A stretch of DNA of 44,467 bases, from the NCBI GenBank assembly GCA_938041445.1, contig CALISO010000050.1, forward strand, positions 1-44,467, written 5' to 3'. Under the pieces are notes generated by a model that saw only the letters and a program-made list of their open reading frames with translations, ran no database searches and was not told the DNA's origin. Source of the stretch: an uncultured Saprospiraceae bacterium. GTDB lineage: Bacteria > Bacteroidota > Bacteroidia > Chitinophagales > Saprospiraceae. This document shows, piece by piece, positions 7,923-16,654 of the stretch. The position numbers and the translations under genes were made by a program. How positions within the stretch are numbered: the stretch's first letter is position 1; the number at the start of each line of letters is the position of its first letter.

Positions 7923-9359
7923 ATGAAATATTGTAGCATATTATTCATACTCTTTGTTTCTCATTTGGCGTACAGCCAAACTTTAGTCAGTTACGAACAG
8001 ATCGGTGCTTGGACAACTGCGGAAGCTGAAGCAGAATTAGATATTACAGATGCTGAATTCGACCAACGGTTTTTTAAAGTTGTCTATCTGACACCGCACT
8101 TAGATGGCGAAGTCCGTGAAGCGTCTGGATTTGTCTCTCTACCTATTGAAGAAGGTCGAACGTTTCCGACAATGATCTATCAGCATGGCACTGCCTTTTC
8201 TCGAGATGATGTTCCTTCAAATGATATTGAAGCATCCTATTCAAAACTGATGACGAGCTATGGCTATATTACAGTTGCTGCAGATTATATCGGACTGGGT
8301 GATAGTGCTGGTCTTCATCCATATATCAATGCTGATACAGAGTCAAGTGCCGCTGCAGATTTGCTATTAGCGTCAAGAGAAATCGCTGATATGGAAAATG
8401 TCCACCGAAACAATCAATTATTTATTACTGGATACTCGCAGGGTGGACATGCTTCAGCTGCGCTTCAGCGAGATATCGAAGCTGGAAGATATCCAGACAT
8501 AACAACTGTGACTGCAGCTAGTCATCTATCTGGTCCATATAGCGTATCTGATTTAATGGTAGAATTTACTCTTGGCGATAGATCTTACTCGGCTGTATCA
8601 TACCTTCCATTTGTGGTTTTGTCAATGAAAGAGGCTTATCCAGAATTACTAGACGAGTTCACATTAGATGATATCTTCCTTCCTAATGCTGTAGCATCAA
8701 TAGAGCAATTTAAGAATGAAGAAATTGATCTTTTGCAATTGAATTTTGCACTTGTAGGATCGATTTTGGCAACAGGCTCTTTTACCATACAACCGAGATT
8801 GCTAGTACAGCCAGATTTTCTGGAAGCGATATTGACTGATCCTAGTCATCCATTCAATCAAGCGCTTAGAATCAATGACACCTATGATTGGTCACCGCAA
8901 GCGCCTACTCGTCTGATGGGCTGTCAAGATGATGACCAAGTCTGGTATGAAAATGCTGTTTTTGCTGAAGAAGTTATGGTTATGAATGGCGCAGTTGATC
9001 TTGATCGACTAGAGTTAGGTGCTAATCTCAATCATACAGATTGTGTAGAACCAAGTTTCAATGCAACTACTGAGTTTTTTGGTCAATACCAAAAGATAGA
9101 ATTTATACTTGATACTGACAATACCGATTCTGATTGTCATCCAAATGTGATCCAGCACAATGATAGACTTGAGGTAAGACCAAATGTGGATTGCAATCTG
9201 AATTACACTGCTAGACTCCTCTCAAGTAATGGTCAAGAGATATCAATATCGACAAATATTGATGGTGGAATTAATACTGAAAACCTTGGCTCAGGACTTT
9301 TTATTTTACAATTAGTAGATGAGAATGGAGGGCACTTCAGCCACAAATTTGTCAAATAG
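7923..9359 (+). CDS. Secreted alpha/beta hydrolase (lipase/esterase-like) with C-terminal T9SS-like sorting domain
   Basis: This 478-residue protein has a signal peptide (about residues 1-19, cleaving after 'AYSQ'). The alpha/beta-hydrolase core shows 'TMIYQHGTAFSRDD' (oxyanion-loop HG), 'VAADYIGLGDSAGLHPY' and the nucleophile elbow 'ITGYSQGGHASAAL' with Ser172 in GYSQG. Candidate acid and His of the triad are the Asp cluster 336-338 ('MGCQDDDQV') and His371 ('NLNHTDC'). The layout recalls secretory lipases (LIP family) and related bacterial esterases; the substrate is unknown. The last 75 residues resemble a divergent type A T9SS signal ('LRLEVRPN..' region, 'LGSGLFILQLVDENG', 'KFVK'), implying export across the outer membrane. 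It is followed 65 bp later by the DUF5606 gene on the same strand. Confidence 0.85.
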   Translation: MKYCSILFILFVSHLAYSQTLVSYEQIGAWTTAEAEAELDITDAEFDQRFFKVVYLTPHLDGEVREASGFVSLPIEEGRTFPTMIYQHGTAFSRDDVPSNDIEASYSKLMTSYGYITVAADYIGLGDSAGLHPYINADTESSAAADLLLASREIADMENVHRNNQLFITGYSQGGHASAALQRDIEAGRYPDITTVTAASHLSGPYSVSDLMVEFTLGDRSYSAVSYLPFVVLSMKEAYPELLDEFTLDDIFLPNAVASIEQFKNEEIDLLQLNFALVGSILATGSFTIQPRLLVQPDFLEAILTDPSHPFNQALRINDTYDWSPQAPTRLMGCQDDDQVWYENAVFAEEVMVMNGAVDLDRLELGANLNHTDCVEPSFNATTEFFGQYQKIEFILDTDNTDSDCHPNVIQHNDRLEVRPNVDCNLNYTARLLSSNGQEISISTNIDGGINTENLGSGLFILQLVDENGGHFSHKFVK

Positions 9360-9393
9360 ACAAATGGGGCATAGACTTTAATCAAAAAGTGTA

Positions 9394-9411
9394 TTAACAT
9401 TGCAGTGTTAA
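9394..9411. promoter_or_regulatory. 18-bp near-palindrome upstream of the DUF5606 gene
   Basis: TTAACATTGCAGTGTTAA reads as two 7-bp arms around a TGCA core with a single mismatched pair. It lies 13 bp before the ATG of the DUF5606 gene, a position suited to an operator or an RNA hairpin masking the translation start. No matching second copy was noticed in the window, so its role is conjectural. Confidence 0.3.
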
Positions 9412-9424
9412 GAGAAACAACCTT

Positions 9425-9838
9425 ATGAATTTAGAAAACTATGTTGTCGTGTCTGGTATGTCAGGCGTTCACGAAGTAGTCACATCTAGAAGTAATGGAC
9501 TAGTCGTCAAAGAGATAGATACTGGCAAGTCAATATTTTGCTCTGTTAGAAAGCATCAGTTTACACCATTGAGCACCGTAGGTATCTACACATTGGAAGA
9601 TACTGAAGATCTAGTAGCTGTTTTTACGAAAATGTTGGAAGTCAAAGAGAAAACACCACCGGTGTCTCCCTCTGCACCTAAGCACGAAATAGAAGAATAC
9701 TTTGAGCAAATCTTGCCTGATTATGACGAGGATAAAGTATTCGTCAGTGATATGAAAAAGGTCATCAAATGGTTCAACTTTTTGAATGAGCGGAATCTAC
9801 TAGCCATTGATGAAAATAGTGGTGAAGAAGAAGAGTAG
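9425..9838 (+). CDS. DUF5606 family protein
   Basis: This 137-residue acidic cytoplasmic protein matches the Bacteroidota-specific DUF5606 family. An N-terminal SH3-like beta segment ('MNLENYVVVSGMSGVHEVV', 'GLVVKEIDTGKSIFCSVR', 'STVGIYTLEDTEDLVAVF') is followed by a Pro-rich linker and a C-terminal helical segment ('ILPDYDEDKVFVSDMKKVIKW'). The family is widespread and small, usually a single copy, and its role is unknown. No catalytic residues are apparent. It lies 18 bp upstream of the arylsulfotransferase-like lipoprotein gene on the same strand, so the two may share a transcript, though their functions do not obviously connect. Confidence 0.85.
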   Translation: MNLENYVVVSGMSGVHEVVTSRSNGLVVKEIDTGKSIFCSVRKHQFTPLSTVGIYTLEDTEDLVAVFTKMLEVKEKTPPVSPSAPKHEIEEYFEQILPDYDEDKVFVSDMKKVIKWFNFLNERNLLAIDENSGEEEE

Positions 9839-9856
9839 TTAACTCAATTAATGTAG

Positions 9857-11401
9857 ATGACAACATTTCGGATATTCTTGATCATATTATTGAGTGCATT
9901 GCTTTCTTGTAATGACAATGATAGCTCAACGAGAATTGATGAAGAAGTTGACATCGAAGAATTACTCAAAGATCCAATCAACATACAACTCAATCCATAT
10001 GAGTTGACGCCATTATCGGCCGTTCTTACCGTCAACACAGAATCGGCTGCACATATTGAAGCAACCGTCCTAGGTGAATATCCATCTATCACAGAGACAG
10101 AAAATCCGGGAACAGCACATCAAATTGATATTCACGGATTATATCCTGATCACAACAATGCAATCAAGATTAAAGTCACAGAAGAAAATGGTAGATATGG
10201 ACTTGATACAATTTTCATCCAAACAGACTCTCTCCCATCGACATTTCCAGATATAGAAATCGTAGCCATAGATGAGAGCCGAATGGAACCTGGATGGAAT
10301 CTAATCGAACTCAGCATCGGTGGTCAAGGATTCTTTAGGTTTAATCCTGTCATCTTTGATCCTTCGGGACAGATTCGGTGGTATATGAACTTAGATTTTA
10401 TCGAAGGTTGGATAGGACCATTCGAAAGACTCGATAATGGCAACTGGCTGTGGTCACATAACAATAGAACTTACGAATATAATATGCTTGGTCAAGAGGT
10501 CAGAAATTGGGAACTTTGGCCCTATTCACAACACCATGATCAAGTGGAAAAACCTGACGGCAATCTCATCATTTCTGTCAGCAAATGGGAAGAAACTACC
10601 GCTCTTGATCACATTATAGAGATAGATAGGCAGGATGGGAGTACTGTCAGAGAATGGGATCTGAGAGAAGTATTGGATGTTGATCGATTTGACTTCGTGT
10701 GGAATAGTTTTGACTGGGCTCACGTCAATTCAGTTTGGTATGATACCAATACAGATGGTCTAGTGGTCTCAGCACGACACCAAGGAATCGTAAAAGTAGA
10801 TATAGACAACAACCTAGAATGGATCATCGCTCCACATCAAGGCTGGAATCTTGCTGGTATCGATGGCGACGGTATAGATACTAGAGACTACTTACTTACT
10901 GCCATTGATGCCAATGGAAATCCGTACCCTGAATCAATCCAACAAGGAAGCGAAGATGCTGCAGATGGCTTTAGTTGGCCATGGGGACAACATGCTGCAA
11001 TGGTTCTAGATAATGGACACATCTTCTGCTTTGATAATGGGACTAATAAGCACTTTGACAATAATGCAACCTATAGTAGAGGTGTTGAATATGCTATAAA
11101 CGCCGAGGCGATGACCATAAGTCAAGTATGGCAATACGGTAAGGAACGTGGTATCGAAATGCACTCTAATAATATCAGTGATGTAGATGTCTTGCCAATC
11201 ACTGGAAATCGATTAATGGCACCCGGCAATCTCACACCTAATCCTAGCAGACAAACAAAACTTATCGAAGTGTCTTATCCAGATGGTGAAGTCATCTACG
11301 AAGCAGTCGTCACTTTCAAAGATGGAGCTTCTACTGGCGCTGGTTGGGCAGAAACTGATATCTCATATCGAGCAGAGCGGCTAGAGATTTATCCAAAGTA
11401 A
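9857..11401 (+). CDS. Arylsulfotransferase (ASST)-like lipoprotein
   Basis: This 514-residue protein has a lipoprotein signal ending 'ILLSALLSC' (Cys18). Residues about 40-125 form an Ig/FN3-like sandwich; the rest is a beta-propeller of the ASST family, which in E. coli transfers sulfuryl groups from aryl sulfates to phenols in the periplasm without PAPS. Candidate catalytic residues are His226/227 ('YSQHHDQVEKPDGN'), His289 ('DWAHVNSVWYD'), Arg307 ('VVSARHQGIVKVD') and His379 ('WPWGQHAAMVLDNG'). The 18-residue His-Arg spacing equals that of E. coli AssT (His356-Arg374), and the last His lies in the position expected for the sulfated His436. The whole set being kept suggests activity, but the acceptor is unknown and no DsbA/DsbL-type partner or sulfatase is adjacent. 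Confidence 0.85.
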   Translation: MTTFRIFLIILLSALLSCNDNDSSTRIDEEVDIEELLKDPINIQLNPYELTPLSAVLTVNTESAAHIEATVLGEYPSITETENPGTAHQIDIHGLYPDHNNAIKIKVTEENGRYGLDTIFIQTDSLPSTFPDIEIVAIDESRMEPGWNLIELSIGGQGFFRFNPVIFDPSGQIRWYMNLDFIEGWIGPFERLDNGNWLWSHNNRTYEYNMLGQEVRNWELWPYSQHHDQVEKPDGNLIISVSKWEETTALDHIIEIDRQDGSTVREWDLREVLDVDRFDFVWNSFDWAHVNSVWYDTNTDGLVVSARHQGIVKVDIDNNLEWIIAPHQGWNLAGIDGDGIDTRDYLLTAIDANGNPYPESIQQGSEDAADGFSWPWGQHAAMVLDNGHIFCFDNGTNKHFDNNATYSRGVEYAINAEAMTISQVWQYGKERGIEMHSNNISDVDVLPITGNRLMAPGNLTPNPSRQTKLIEVSYPDGEVIYEAVVTFKDGASTGAGWAETDISYRAERLEIYPK

Positions 11402-11515
11402 AGGGTGGATTTGATCACTTATCCCTGAAGCTGTAACCAACGGTAAGCTGCGATTGACCAATATGCACTAATATAGAACCATCCTCCTCCAAGATTCCAT
11501 AGGACCACTTCATTG

Positions 11516-12982
11516 CTAGTTCTTCCTCCAGAAATATGGCGTCAGAATAATGAGAATCGTAAATAACTCTAGTCTACCTAGTAACATCAATAGAATTAAG
11601 AGCCACTTACCAGCCATAGGTACTTGAGAGAAATTGTGCATTGGACCAAGTTCTGCGATGGCAGGTCCGACATTGCCAAGAGAAGTGGCAACTGCACCTA
11701 TGGAAGTCAATAACGGTTCATCAAAATCCGAAAGAATCACTGTCATAATCATCGACCCAACAACAAAAATGATCAAATATAGAAGCAAGAAAACCAATAC
11801 GTGTGTCATAATTCTAGGTGACACCACCTTCTTATCTACTTTGATTCTGATGATAGCTTTGGGGTGTAGGAGTCGCTTGAGCTCCAACATTGAATTCTTA
11901 AAGATCACAATATGTCGAATGATCTTGATCCCTCCACTTGTAGATCCAGCACTTGCACCTAAGAACAGTAAAATGAAAAAAACCAAGGTCAATATTGGTG
12001 TCCAAGCTGTAAAGTCTGCTGAGACAAACCCCGTAGTCGTGATTACGGATACAACTTGGAATGCCGCATCTCTGAATGCATGCTCTACTCCAAGGCTTGT
12101 GACTTGATTTACGACAATACCTACAACGATGGACAATCCAACAACTAAAAACAAGTAGGTTCGAAATTCATCACTACTCCATACTCGTTTGAAATTTCCC
12201 TTGAGGCTATTGTAGATGATGGTATAGTTGATACCAGCGATAAACATAAAGAGGAGGATGATATAGTGAATTGCGGGATTCTGAAAGTGGGCAATGCTGG
12301 CATTTTTAGTTGAAAATCCACCTGTAGCCATTGTAGTCAACCCATGGTTAAGTGCATCGAATCCGGTCATCCCACAAATCTTCAATAGGATAATCAGTAC
12401 TGCGGTCAAGCCGACATAAATTAGCCACAGGCGTTTAGCTGTTTCTTTGATTCTCGGGTGTATCTTATCACTCGTAGGGCCAGGTGCTTCTGCAACAAAT
12501 AACTCTACTCCACCTATCCCTAAGAGTGGAAATAGCGCTACAGTCAATACGATGATACCCATACCTCCAATCCACTGAGTCAAACTTCGCCAATACAGAA
12601 TATCTTTTGGAACAGCTTCGATATCATTGATGACGCTGGCGCCTGTAGTTGTTAATCCAGAAACACTTTCAAAAAAACAGTTGGTAAACTCTGGGATGAC
12701 ACTACTGAACCAATATGGAAGAGCACTAAACAAGGCTATTGTAATCCACCCTACTCCTACAATCAAAAACCCTTCACGCTTTCCGATTTTTTTACTCTTG
12801 CTGCGACTGAGAAACCAACAGATCAACCCAACCAAAAAGGTCGTAACTGCAGAAGAGATAATCGGTAATGTATCTTCAGGATTCCAGTAAAAAGAAAATG
12901 GGATTGCGGTTAACATCAACCCTCCAAGAAGAGCCAAAATAACTCCGACTACATTGATGACAATTGAAACATTTATCATCAT
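11516..12982 (-). CDS. trkH: Potassium uptake protein TrkH (Trk/Ktr pore subunit)
   Basis: This 488-residue polytopic inner-membrane protein forms the K+ pore of the Trk system. The four pore-loop selectivity filters are visible: 'SGLTTTGAS' (111-116), 'LTTMATGGFST' (218-225), 'SVITTTGFVS' (315-319) and 'ATSLGNVGPA' (434-441), each with the conserved Gly. The Gly-rich intramembrane gate loop of the third repeat is present ('LGASAGSTSGGIKIIRH', 341-357). The length is that of normal TrkH. Its ATG overlaps the stop of trkA by 4 bp (ATGA, 12979-12982), implying translational coupling with its regulatory subunit. It ends 114 bp from the convergent arylsulfotransferase gene. Confidence 0.96.
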   Translation of the reverse strand: MMINVSIVINVVGVILALLGGLMLTAIPFSFYWNPEDTLPIISSAVTTFLVGLICWFLSRSKSKKIGKREGFLIVGVGWITIALFSALPYWFSSVIPEFTNCFFESVSGLTTTGASVINDIEAVPKDILYWRSLTQWIGGMGIIVLTVALFPLLGIGGVELFVAEAPGPTSDKIHPRIKETAKRLWLIYVGLTAVLIILLKICGMTGFDALNHGLTTMATGGFSTKNASIAHFQNPAIHYIILLFMFIAGINYTIIYNSLKGNFKRVWSSDEFRTYLFLVVGLSIVVGIVVNQVTSLGVEHAFRDAAFQVVSVITTTGFVSADFTAWTPILTLVFFILLFLGASAGSTSGGIKIIRHIVIFKNSMLELKRLLHPKAIIRIKVDKKVVSPRIMTHVLVFLLLYLIIFVVGSMIMTVILSDFDEPLLTSIGAVATSLGNVGPAIAELGPMHNFSQVPMAGKWLLILLMLLGRLELFTILIILTPYFWRKN

Positions 12983-14319
12983 TCAAATATTTGCTCAACC
13001 TTACTGATGGCATCAGGCAATGCAAGGATGATGACTTTATCGTCTAATTTAAATCTAAAGCCACCTGCTGGCACATAGCTTTTCTGGCCACGAACTACTC
13101 CCGCAATGATTGATTGGTCAGGAAGTCCTAGCATATTGATAGGTCGCTCGAGAAGTATCGGTTTGTCATGGACTACAAATTCAATGATTTCAGCATCTAC
13201 ACCATGTAAGCTAGCGATCGCCTCTACATGTCCCTTCCTAACGAATCGGAAGATATTATTCGCTGCAATCAGCTTTTTGTTGATAATCGTATCTACACCG
13301 ATATTCTGAGAGATATGGATATAGTTGACATTCTCCACGAGTGCTATCGTCTTATTGACTCCTGAATCTTCAGCCATCAAACTAGAGATGATATTAGTCT
13401 CTGAGTTATTGGTCAATGCGATAAACGCATCCATATGCTCAAGACCTTCATTATTGAGAGTGTCAGTATCATTTGCATCAGCATTGATCACTAGCGAATT
13501 CTCAAGTTGCTCGACGAATGACTTAGCAACTTCTTCATCTTCAATCACTACAGTCACCTTATGAGTATGCTCTATACGCTGTGCCGTTCGCAGTGCAAGA
13601 GGCGTACCACCGATAATCATCACGTGCTTAATCGGCTTGAGTTGCTTACCCATAAACTGCATCACAGAATCCAGAGAATCTTTGTGGGAAGCGATATAAA
13701 TATGATCACCCTTCTGCAGCACCGTATCCTTATTAGGTATCACAGTGATATCCTTTCGCAATAATGCGATGACTCTAAATGGAAAATCCTTCGGTTGTGC
13801 TCTGACAACGCTGATGGGTTTGCCTATAAATGGAAATGAAGAATCCAATGTCAATCCAACTACAGAGATTTTACCATTTTCAAATTCAAATAAGTCAGTA
13901 AAGCTAGCACCTTTAAGAAGTCTCTGAATCTCATTAGCGGCTAAAAATTGTGGAGAAATCAACAAATCTACACCAAGAGCATTATAGTTTGCTTTGGGTT
14001 TTTCTTCGAGATGCTTTACATTACTGATACGAGCAATTGTCTTCTTGGCTCCTAGTCGTTTGGCAAGAATGGCTGCGAGTAGATTTGATTGCTCAAATGC
14101 GGTCACAGCGATAAATAAATCAACTGTACCCACATCAATTTGCTCAAGGATCTTCATATCACAGATATCTCCTTGGACAGCCATCACATCTAAGTTCTTT
14201 CTTGCTTGATCTAGTACTGTACCATCACAATCGATAAGTGTGATATCCTGATCTTCCTTAGACAGTAACTCTGCTAAGTGAAATCCTACTGAACCAGCTC
14301 CGGCGATTGTTATTCTCAC
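12979..14319 (-). CDS. trkA: Trk system potassium uptake protein TrkA
   Basis: TrkA is the cytoplasmic NAD(H)/ATP-binding RCK subunit that gates TrkH. The 446 residues hold two RCK-N/RCK-C pairs. The first Rossmann fold begins 'MRITIAGAGSVGFHLAELL' (GxGxxG at 7-12, acidic 'LIDCD' at the end of strand 2). The second begins 'HVMIIGGTPLALRTAQRI', with a degenerate glycine loop, as is common in the second half. The start is GTG (14317-14319): an in-frame TAA lies two codons upstream, so no longer protein is possible. Its stop overlaps the ATG of trkH. The 153-bp region upstream is shared with the divergent secreted-protein gene at 14473. Confidence 0.95.
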   Translation of the reverse strand: MRITIAGAGSVGFHLAELLSKEDQDITLIDCDGTVLDQARKNLDVMAVQGDICDMKILEQIDVGTVDLFIAVTAFEQSNLLAAILAKRLGAKKTIARISNVKHLEEKPKANYNALGVDLLISPQFLAANEIQRLLKGASFTDLFEFENGKISVVGLTLDSSFPFIGKPISVVRAQPKDFPFRVIALLRKDITVIPNKDTVLQKGDHIYIASHKDSLDSVMQFMGKQLKPIKHVMIIGGTPLALRTAQRIEHTHKVTVVIEDEEVAKSFVEQLENSLVINADANDTDTLNNEGLEHMDAFIALTNNSETNIISSLMAEDSGVNKTIALVENVNYIHISQNIGVDTIINKKLIAANNIFRFVRKGHVEAIASLHGVDAEIIEFVVHDKPILLERPINMLGLPDQSIIAGVVRGQKSYVPAGGFRFKLDDKVIILALPDAISKVEQIFE

Positions 14320-14408
14320 AATTTATTGTGCTTGTACCAATTTGAATGGTAAAAGTAAGAGACTTCTGACTAGCAAAGTATAGGACTTGAATAAATGTTT
14401 GTCTTGTA

Positions 14409-14454
14409 GTGATTTAGCGATATTTGAAATGGTAAATCGCTATCTTTAAATCAC
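14409..14454. promoter_or_regulatory. Compound inverted repeat upstream of the secreted-protein gene
   Basis: Two stacked inverted repeats: GTGATT (14409-14414) pairs with AATCAC (14449-14454), and TAGCGAT (14415-14421) pairs with ATCGCTA (14436-14442). They leave a 14-nt loop and a 6-nt one-sided bulge. The structure ends 18 bp before the ATG at 14473. It could be a 5'-UTR hairpin or an operator between trkA and the divergent gene. TATCTTTA (14441-14448), a one-off match to the Bacteroidota -7 box, lies inside it. Confidence 0.4.
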
Positions 14455-14472
14455 AACACTCTTAATGCAACA

Positions 14473-15429
14473 ATGAAGCATCTATTATTCCTAGTTTTTG
14501 GTTTTTTTGTAGCAACATCGCTTTTTGGACAGGTTGATACTTCTGTTGTGTCACTTGTTGCCTATTGGTATAAAGGAGATGTCTACAATTATGAAATTAC
14601 TAAAGTCAAAAAATCTTGGGAGCAAGATGAAATAGCTGACCTGGATTCTACAACTTACTATGCAAGATTTGAGGTACTAGATTCTACTACAGCTGGTTAT
14701 ACCATCAAATGGTCATATACTCCAGAGGATCTGTTAGGGATGGAAGGCAGCAAGGCGATCTCTGATATGGAAGAAACAATAAAACCGATCGACTTAATCT
14801 ATACAACTACCGAGTTAGGCGAAATCCTAGAGTTAACTAATTGGAAAGAAGTCTCTGAACAGTCTACAAATTTACTGACCCAAACATTAAAATATACTGA
14901 TCCTGACAACAGTGCTTATGCCGAAGCGTTGGAGCCAGTTATTGACTTGTATAGTACAAAGGAAGGTGTAGAAACCTATGCTATGCAGGAAGTCAATGTG
15001 TTACATTTCTTATATGGACTCGAGTATAATACTGATTCACCGATTGAGTATGAGGATGAATTTCCTAATCTCTTCGGGAGCAAACCGATCCGTGCTGATG
15101 CAGCCATTGAGTTCACTGAAGTAGATACCTCTGACCATTACTTTGTCGCCGAGCAGCGATCAACACTCAATGAAGAAGACACTAAAGATATTATTGGGAG
15201 TCTAATGAAGCAGTTGATGGGTAGAAAAAAAGGAAAGGAGTTCAAGCAATATCTAAAAGATGCAGAATTTACGATTAATGACAATAATGTATATGAGTTC
15301 TACTACTACCCTGGTGTTGCCAATTACATCAAGACTTTAAGAAAAAGTAATATCGTGATGGGAGAAAAAAAGAATCGCAAAGAGGAGTACTTAGAAATTA
15401 TCTTGCTATATGATGATGAAGATCAATAA
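14473..15429 (+). CDS. Secreted protein of unknown function
   Basis: This 318-residue protein is not a recognised family. It begins with a clean signal peptide ('MKHLLFLVFGFFVATSLFGQ', cleavage likely after Gln20) and has no lipobox, no further membrane segment and no T9SS tail, so it is most likely periplasmic. The mature part is acidic and rich in Asp/Glu/Thr/Tyr, with alternating beta strands ('YYARFEVLDSTTAGYTIKW') followed by helices. It ends in an acidic tail ('EIILLYDDEDQ'). A basic patch ('LMGRKKGKEFKQYLKDAEF') lies near residue 245. It is preceded by a compound inverted repeat and is divergent from trkA. It converges on the outer-membrane barrel gene, 104 bp away. Confidence 0.75.
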   Translation: MKHLLFLVFGFFVATSLFGQVDTSVVSLVAYWYKGDVYNYEITKVKKSWEQDEIADLDSTTYYARFEVLDSTTAGYTIKWSYTPEDLLGMEGSKAISDMEETIKPIDLIYTTTELGEILELTNWKEVSEQSTNLLTQTLKYTDPDNSAYAEALEPVIDLYSTKEGVETYAMQEVNVLHFLYGLEYNTDSPIEYEDEFPNLFGSKPIRADAAIEFTEVDTSDHYFVAEQRSTLNEEDTKDIIGSLMKQLMGRKKGKEFKQYLKDAEFTINDNNVYEFYYYPGVANYIKTLRKSNIVMGEKKNRKEEYLEIILLYDDEDQ

Positions 15430-15533
15430 TGAACTCTAGAATTAGTCTCTAACTTATTCTTCTTTAAGCAATTGCCATCGGCAACTTGGAATTTACCATA
15501 ATACATTAGTCCGACGAAGGAGGACCTATCGAC

Positions 15534-16229
15534 CTACTTGCCAAATTGATAACCTACCGCCAACTCGCCGCCAATATTATAGTGATTTTCGTTGACTGGT
15601 GTTTCTTCTTTTCCGAGTTGGTTGAGGTGATATCGTCCTGTAACTTGTGGAGCTATATACACAGATTTGAAAAGATTAATCTTGACCCCGATACTAGCTA
15701 CTGAAACAAAATAAAGATCTCTAAACTTATTCTCGTTCTGATCATCTTTATCTATAGATGTCCTTCTTTCTCCATCATCAAACACTGATGTAGTTGCAGT
15801 TTGAATGTAAATATGGGGATTAACTCCTACCTCCAAATATGGACTGATTAAACCCTCTTGCAATGGAGACCACCGCAACTGCAAAGGCACTTCTAGGTAC
15901 ACATAATCTTGATAAACTTCTAATGGAACCGGAAATGAACCACCATCAAAAGTAATTAAGGTGTAGCCAGTCTGAGCATATCGGAGACCTGACTTAAAGT
16001 ATAGGCTTGGTGTCAACTGAATTAGAGCATTGACCCCAAATCGGTGTTGTACTCTTGGGCTTTCATTCTCCTCACGAGTTGCAGTGACTATATTAGAAGA
16101 TATAGATTCATCAACGTCTGAAAGAGTACGAAAACTTCGATCAAGACCACCCATTAACTCTATTGAAATCTGTGCAGTCAAGACATGAACAGACATTAGA
16201 ATGAAGAATATTGAAAGGTACCTTTTCAT
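15534..16229 (-). CDS. Outer-membrane beta-barrel protein (small porin-like family)
   Basis: This 231-residue protein has a signal peptide ('MKRYLSIFFILMSVHVLTAQ'). Alternating hydrophobic/polar strands are typical of the Bacteroidota OMP_b-brl family ('LYFKSGLRYAQTGYTLI', 'YLEVPLQLRWSPL', 'SPYLEVGVNPHIYIQ', 'DLYFVSVASIGVKINLF', 'NIGGELAVGYQFGK'). The 'LEVPLQLRW' strand is characteristic of the outer membrane protein beta-barrel domain PF13568. The C-terminal strand lacks a terminal aromatic residue but has the usual GYxF near the end. It lies 23 bp downstream of the small lipoprotein gene on the same strand, probably in one transcript. Function beyond membrane insertion cannot be said. Confidence 0.85.
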   Translation of the reverse strand: MKRYLSIFFILMSVHVLTAQISIELMGGLDRSFRTLSDVDESISSNIVTATREENESPRVQHRFGVNALIQLTPSLYFKSGLRYAQTGYTLITFDGGSFPVPLEVYQDYVYLEVPLQLRWSPLQEGLISPYLEVGVNPHIYIQTATTSVFDDGERRTSIDKDDQNENKFRDLYFVSVASIGVKINLFKSVYIAPQVTGRYHLNQLGKEETPVNENHYNIGGELAVGYQFGK

Positions 16230-16252
16230 AATTATTGATTCTAAGGTTAAAA

Positions 16253-16654
16253 TTATTGTTTTTCAAACTTTGCCAAGCACGGTTCGATACACGGATATCG
16301 GAGTATCAGAATGTCCTCCATATGATCTACTCCTAGGCTCAACGGAATACTGTCACAATTAGACGTGAATAATGAATCCTGTTCTGAGAATTGCGCCATT
16401 TGCACTTGACCATTTGTACTTTGAGACATTCCACAGAGCATCCCATTTCCTTCAACACTACCATCAGCAAAGACTTCAATATCAACATTGAGTGTAGTAG
16501 GCATAAATACTCCAGAACCATCTCCTGGATCTAATAACATTTCAATTAAAGTCCAATTGCCTTCAATTCCTGTCCTTAGTACTTCATCTTCTTCTTTATC
16601 TCCGCAGCTGATGACGAGAATTGAGAGTAGTAGAAGGCTAAAAATATGTTTCAT
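16253..16654 (-). CDS. Small lipoprotein, lipocalin-like/META-like fold possible
   Basis: The start is placed at the ATG of 16652-16654, giving 'MKHIFSLLLLSILVISCGDK'. This is a compact lipoprotein signal with the lipobox Cys at residue 17. A longer frame from 16690 would add 12 residues unlike a signal peptide. The mature part (about 115 residues) starts with an acidic tether and 'GIEGNWTLIEMLLDPGDGSG', the pattern of small Bacteroidota lipocalin-like lipoproteins in which a 'GxW' opens the barrel. It contains four mature cysteines (in 'GMLCGMSQ', 'TSNCDSIP', 'YPCIEPCL') that could form two disulfides. It lies immediately upstream of the outer-membrane barrel gene (23 bp) and probably belongs to the same operon. 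The molecular role is unknown. Confidence 0.75.
   Translation of the reverse strand: MKHIFSLLLLSILVISCGDKEEDEVLRTGIEGNWTLIEMLLDPGDGSGVFMPTTLNVDIEVFADGSVEGNGMLCGMSQSTNGQVQMAQFSEQDSLFTSNCDSIPLSLGVDHMEDILILRYPCIEPCLAKFEKQ

Noticed and set aside
15472-15484. Small hairpin TTGCC-ATC-GGCAA between convergent genes as a terminator
   Set aside because: Only a 5-bp stem and no T run on either side.
15515-15526. Strong Shine-Dalgarno-like AAGGAGG on the plus strand near 15520
   Set aside because: No start codon or frame follows; it lies just past the end of a minus-strand gene, and Bacteroidota rarely rely on such sites.
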